Origin: CADEFQ01 sp050249415
GTDB lineage: Bacteria > Pseudomonadota > Gammaproteobacteria > Steroidobacterales > Steroidobacteraceae
Reading direction: 5' to 3'
Length of the DNA stretch: 64,000 nucleotides
Assembly: GCA_050249415.1 (NCBI GenBank)
Contig: JBFWQO010000009.1
Span: 124,001-188,000, forward strand
Shown piece by piece: positions 61,904-64,000 of the stretch. The notes beneath the pieces are model-generated. The model was not told where the DNA came from and did not search any database. It was given only the letters and a program-made list of their open reading frames with translations. The translations under genes and the position numbers were made by a program. How positions within the stretch are numbered: the first letter of the stretch is position 1; each line of letters begins with the position of its first letter.

Positions 61904-61934
61904 CAAGTGCGCTACCAGGCTGCGCCACGCTCCG
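61858..61934 (-). tRNA. tRNA-Pro (anticodon GGG)
   Basis: This is a 77-nt cloverleaf with CGGAGCG acceptor arms, D-arm GCGCAGCCTGGTAGCGC and anticodon loop ATGGGGT, which gives GGG at positions 34-36. It has a T-arm GTTCAAATC loop, discriminator A and an encoded CCA. It matches the proL-type tRNA and lies downstream of the MerR-type gene in the usual order. Its 3' half is the integration target of the element. Confidence 0.96.
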
Positions 61935-61998
61935 ACACGATTTTTCTTTGCGCGGATGATACCACCCGCACCGCCGCGACGCGCGGCGGTCGCGCCGC

Positions 61999-62355
61999 TC
62001 AGCGGCGCAGGACCTTCAGCATGTCCTCGAGTTCCATGCGCACCTGGCGCACGATCTGCTGGCTCTGCGTCGTATCCGTGCGCGCCTCTTCGCCCGCGAG
62101 CTTGTTGCGCGCGCCGCCGATCGTGAAACCCTGCTCATAAAGCAGGCTCCTGATCTGGCGGATCACGATGACGTCCTGACGCTGGTAGTAGCGGCGGTTG
62201 CCGCGTCGCTTCACCGGCTTCAGCGACGGGAATTCCTGTTCCCAGTAGCGCAGCACGTGCGGCTTCACGCCGCACAGGTCGCTCACTTCACCGATCGTGA
62301 AATATCGCTTGCCCGGGATGGCCGGCAGGAGGTCGTTATTCTTTGGTTCCAGCAT
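61999..62355 (-). CDS. MerR-family regulator (pheT-ihfA-linked type)
   Basis: This 118-aa protein has an N-terminal MerR wHTH (RYFTIGEVSDLCGVKPHVLR, YWEQEFPSLKPVKRRGNRRY) and a short coiled tail. This short MerR-like gene is regularly found after ihfA in gammaproteobacteria. Its start overlaps the ihfA 3' end by 20 bases. Its targets are unknown. Confidence 0.92.
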   Translation of the reverse strand: MLEPKNNDLLPAIPGKRYFTIGEVSDLCGVKPHVLRYWEQEFPSLKPVKRRGNRRYYQRQDVIVIRQIRSLLYEQGFTIGGARNKLAGEEARTDTTQSQQIVRQVRMELEDMLKVLRR

Positions 62356-62635
62356 AGGCCTCGACCCGAGCCTTCAACTTCTGCCCGGGACGGAATGTCA
62401 CCACACGACGGGCCGTGATGGGAATCTCCTCGCCTGTCTTCGGATTGCGACCCGGACGCTGGTTCTTGTCGCGCAGATCGAAATTGCCGAAGCCGGACAA
62501 CTTGACCTGTTCGCCATTCGAAAGCGCTGCGCGCACTTCCTCGAAGAACAGATCGACGAGCTCACGCGCTTCACGTTTGTTCAACCCGAGTTGGTTGAAC
62601 AGCGCTTCGGCCATTTCCGCCTTGGTCAGGGCCAT
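62336..62635 (-). CDS. ihfA: integration host factor alpha subunit
   Basis: This 99-aa DNA-bending protein opens ALTKAEMAEALFNQLGLNKR and has SNGEQVKLSGFGNFDLRDKN and the DNA-minor-groove arm GRNPKTGEEIPITARRVVTF. It works as a heterodimer with IhfB in recombination, replication and transcription. It also commonly assists tyrosine integrases such as the one in this window. It starts 2 bases after the pheT stop. Confidence 0.97.
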   Translation of the reverse strand: MALTKAEMAEALFNQLGLNKREARELVDLFFEEVRAALSNGEQVKLSGFGNFDLRDKNQRPGRNPKTGEEIPITARRVVTFRPGQKLKARVEAYAGTKE

Positions 62636-62637
62636 CC

Positions 62638-64000
62638 CTACTCTCTAATTCTTGCGGCCAGCACGCTCGCGAGGTCGGCCACCACGGCCGCCACCGCCCT
62701 GTCCGCGTCCTGATCGGTCAGGGTGCGAGATTTATCCTGAAAAATCAAGCCTAAAGCGACGCTTTTTCGTCCGGATTCTATGCCGGCCCCCCGGTAAACA
62801 TCGAACACCACGAGATCGCGCAGCAGGCTCGATCCCGACAAGGTTACACGTTCGCGAATCGCGCTTAAAGGCGTCGCATCGTCGACCACGATCGCGATGT
62901 CGCGCCTCACCTGCGGGAACCGCGAAACCTCGTGAAACTGTGGTTTTTCCACCGACAACGCGGCGTACTCCAGTTCGAACAGCACCGGTACATATGTCAA
63001 GTCGAGCGCCCGGACGAGGTCGGGGTGCAGTTCGCCGATCCAGCCTATCGCGCGCGCGCCCCGCAGGACGCGCGCCGTGCGCCCGGGGTGCAGGCACGGC
63101 AGGCGATCGGCGACGAACTTGAAATCCGTGCTCCCCGTCGTCGCGAGAAGCGCCTCGAGATCGCCCTTGAGGTCGTGGAAATCGACCGCGGCCCGTGCCA
63201 CGCCCCACTGTTCCGGTGCGCGCGCACCGCACGCAACACCCGCGAGCATGTCGAATTCCCGCGTGCCTGCGCCCTCCGCGACGAACACATTGCCGCGTTC
63301 GACGAGGCGCACGCGATCGTGCTGGCGACGAAGATTCTCCCGTAGCGCGCGCAGCAATCCCGGCCACAGCGACACGCGCATCACCGCGAGGTCGCTCGCG
63401 ATCGGATTGGCGAGCGCCAGTGCCGTTGCATCCGCGAAGAGCAGTTGCTGCAGGCCCGGATCCACGAACGCGTAACTGATCGACTCGTGGTAACCGCGCG
63501 CGGCGAGGACTTCGAGCACACGCGCCTCGTCCGGCACCGACGAGGCAACCGCGGCGATGCGTTGCGCGGCCGCGAGTCGTGCAGCCGGTATGGCCTCGAA
63601 GCCTGCCAGCCGGGCCACTTCCTCGATCAGGTCCGCCTCGATCGTGAGGTCGAAGCGAAAGCCCGGCGGGGTCGCTTCCCAGCCATCGGCCGTCGCCGCT
63701 ACGGTCATCCCGAGTGCGCGCAAGTGAGTCTCCACCCCGCGATCCTGTGGAGCCACGCCGAGCACTCGCGCCAGGCGCGTCTTTCGCAATCGCACGGGCG
63801 CGCGGCCTGGCAGGTGCTCGGCACGCTCGACGACCTGCGTGGGGCCCGGTGTACCGCCCGCAATCCCGACGAGCAGCGCGGTCGCGCGCTCGATCGCGCG
63901 CGCTTGTCCTTCCGGATCGACGCCCCGTTCGAAGCGCTGGCTCGCGTCGGTGTGCAGCCCGTGACGGCGACCGCGACCGGCGAGCGCTCGCGGGCTGAAC
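62638..64000 (-). CDS. pheT: phenylalanine-tRNA ligase beta subunit (partial)
   Basis: About 454 C-terminal codons are present and the gene continues past the right edge. It includes RRHGLHTDASQRFERGVDPE, the B3/B4 and B5 domains, ANPIASDLAVMRVSLWPGLL and a C-terminal anticodon-binding fold (FPQVRRDIAIVVDD). PheT pairs with PheS to charge tRNA-Phe. It is the first visible gene of the pheT-ihfA-merR-tRNA-Pro block. Confidence 0.95.
   Translation of the reverse strand, partial: FSPRALAGRGRRHGLHTDASQRFERGVDPEGQARAIERATALLVGIAGGTPGPTQVVERAEHLPGRAPVRLRKTRLARVLGVAPQDRGVETHLRALGMTVAATADGWEATPPGFRFDLTIEADLIEEVARLAGFEAIPAARLAAAQRIAAVASSVPDEARVLEVLAARGYHESISYAFVDPGLQQLLFADATALALANPIASDLAVMRVSLWPGLLRALRENLRRQHDRVRLVERGNVFVAEGAGTREFDMLAGVACGARAPEQWGVARAAVDFHDLKGDLEALLATTGSTDFKFVADRLPCLHPGRTARVLRGARAIGWIGELHPDLVRALDLTYVPVLFELEYAALSVEKPQFHEVSRFPQVRRDIAIVVDDATPLSAIRERVTLSGSSLLRDLVVFDVYRGAGIESGRKSVALGLIFQDKSRTLTDQDADRAVAAVVADLASVLAARIRE

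Noticed and set aside
1..64000. CRISPR arrays or IS-type transposons
   Set aside because: No regularly spaced repeats and no transposase-like protein were seen in the window.

Overview
The window is GC-rich bacterial DNA, probably from a gammaproteobacterium. The right edge carries the conserved block pheT, ihfA, merR-type regulator and tRNA-Pro(GGG). The left three quarters hold several large TonB-dependent receptors interleaved with CoA-ester catabolism. Steroidobacter/Nevskia-like degraders would fit, but taxonomy is inference.

Region 1 (1-47.4 kb) is a catabolic region. It opens with a tightly overlapping methylmalonyl-CoA module (mutase, MeaB chaperone, epimerase), which drains propionyl-CoA to succinyl-CoA. 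Five TonB receptors follow (one partial), each next to enzyme genes: PPOX-type flavoproteins, EthD, LLM oxidoreductase, SnoaL-like proteins, a Baeyer-Villiger-type monooxygenase and alpha/beta hydrolases. From 27.4 down to 20.1 kb, on the minus strand, lies an operon in the order of the actinobacterial igr (cholesterol side-chain) operon: two acyl-CoA dehydrogenases, two MaoC-type hydratase subunits, an Ltp2-like thiolase/aldolase and a DUF35 protein. A double-domain CoA transferase follows. Beside it are a CocE-type hydrolase, a ketosteroid-dehydrogenase-like flavoprotein, an amidohydrolase and a three-subunit molybdenum hydroxylase. Further right are RidA, MOSC and MFS genes, a DUF3187 protein, a decayed ccdAB toxin-antitoxin pair, and a LeuCD-like dehydratase with a CoA transferase and an HMG-CoA-lyase-like enzyme.

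Region 2 (47,781-61,903) is a 14.1-kb integrative mobilizable element in the 3' half of tRNA-Pro(GGG). It is bounded by a 49-bp perfect direct repeat. It carries a P4-type integrase, small hypothetical genes with a candidate autoregulatory palindrome, a TraD/MobC-like protein, an IncQ-like oriT, a MobA/MobL relaxase with a TTG start, a PIN protein and an internally deleted coupling-protein gene. It also carries a cargo operon of DprA-like, phosphoribosyltransferase and HD-phosphohydrolase genes; the first two resemble the ShosTA toxin-antitoxin/anti-phage pair. An AlpA-like regulator lies near the right end. Repeats just left of the left junction copy the geometry of the element's own right end, so a second related element may lie immediately to the left.

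Region 3 (61.9-64 kb) is core genome: tRNA-Pro, a MerR-family regulator, ihfA and the 3' part of pheT.
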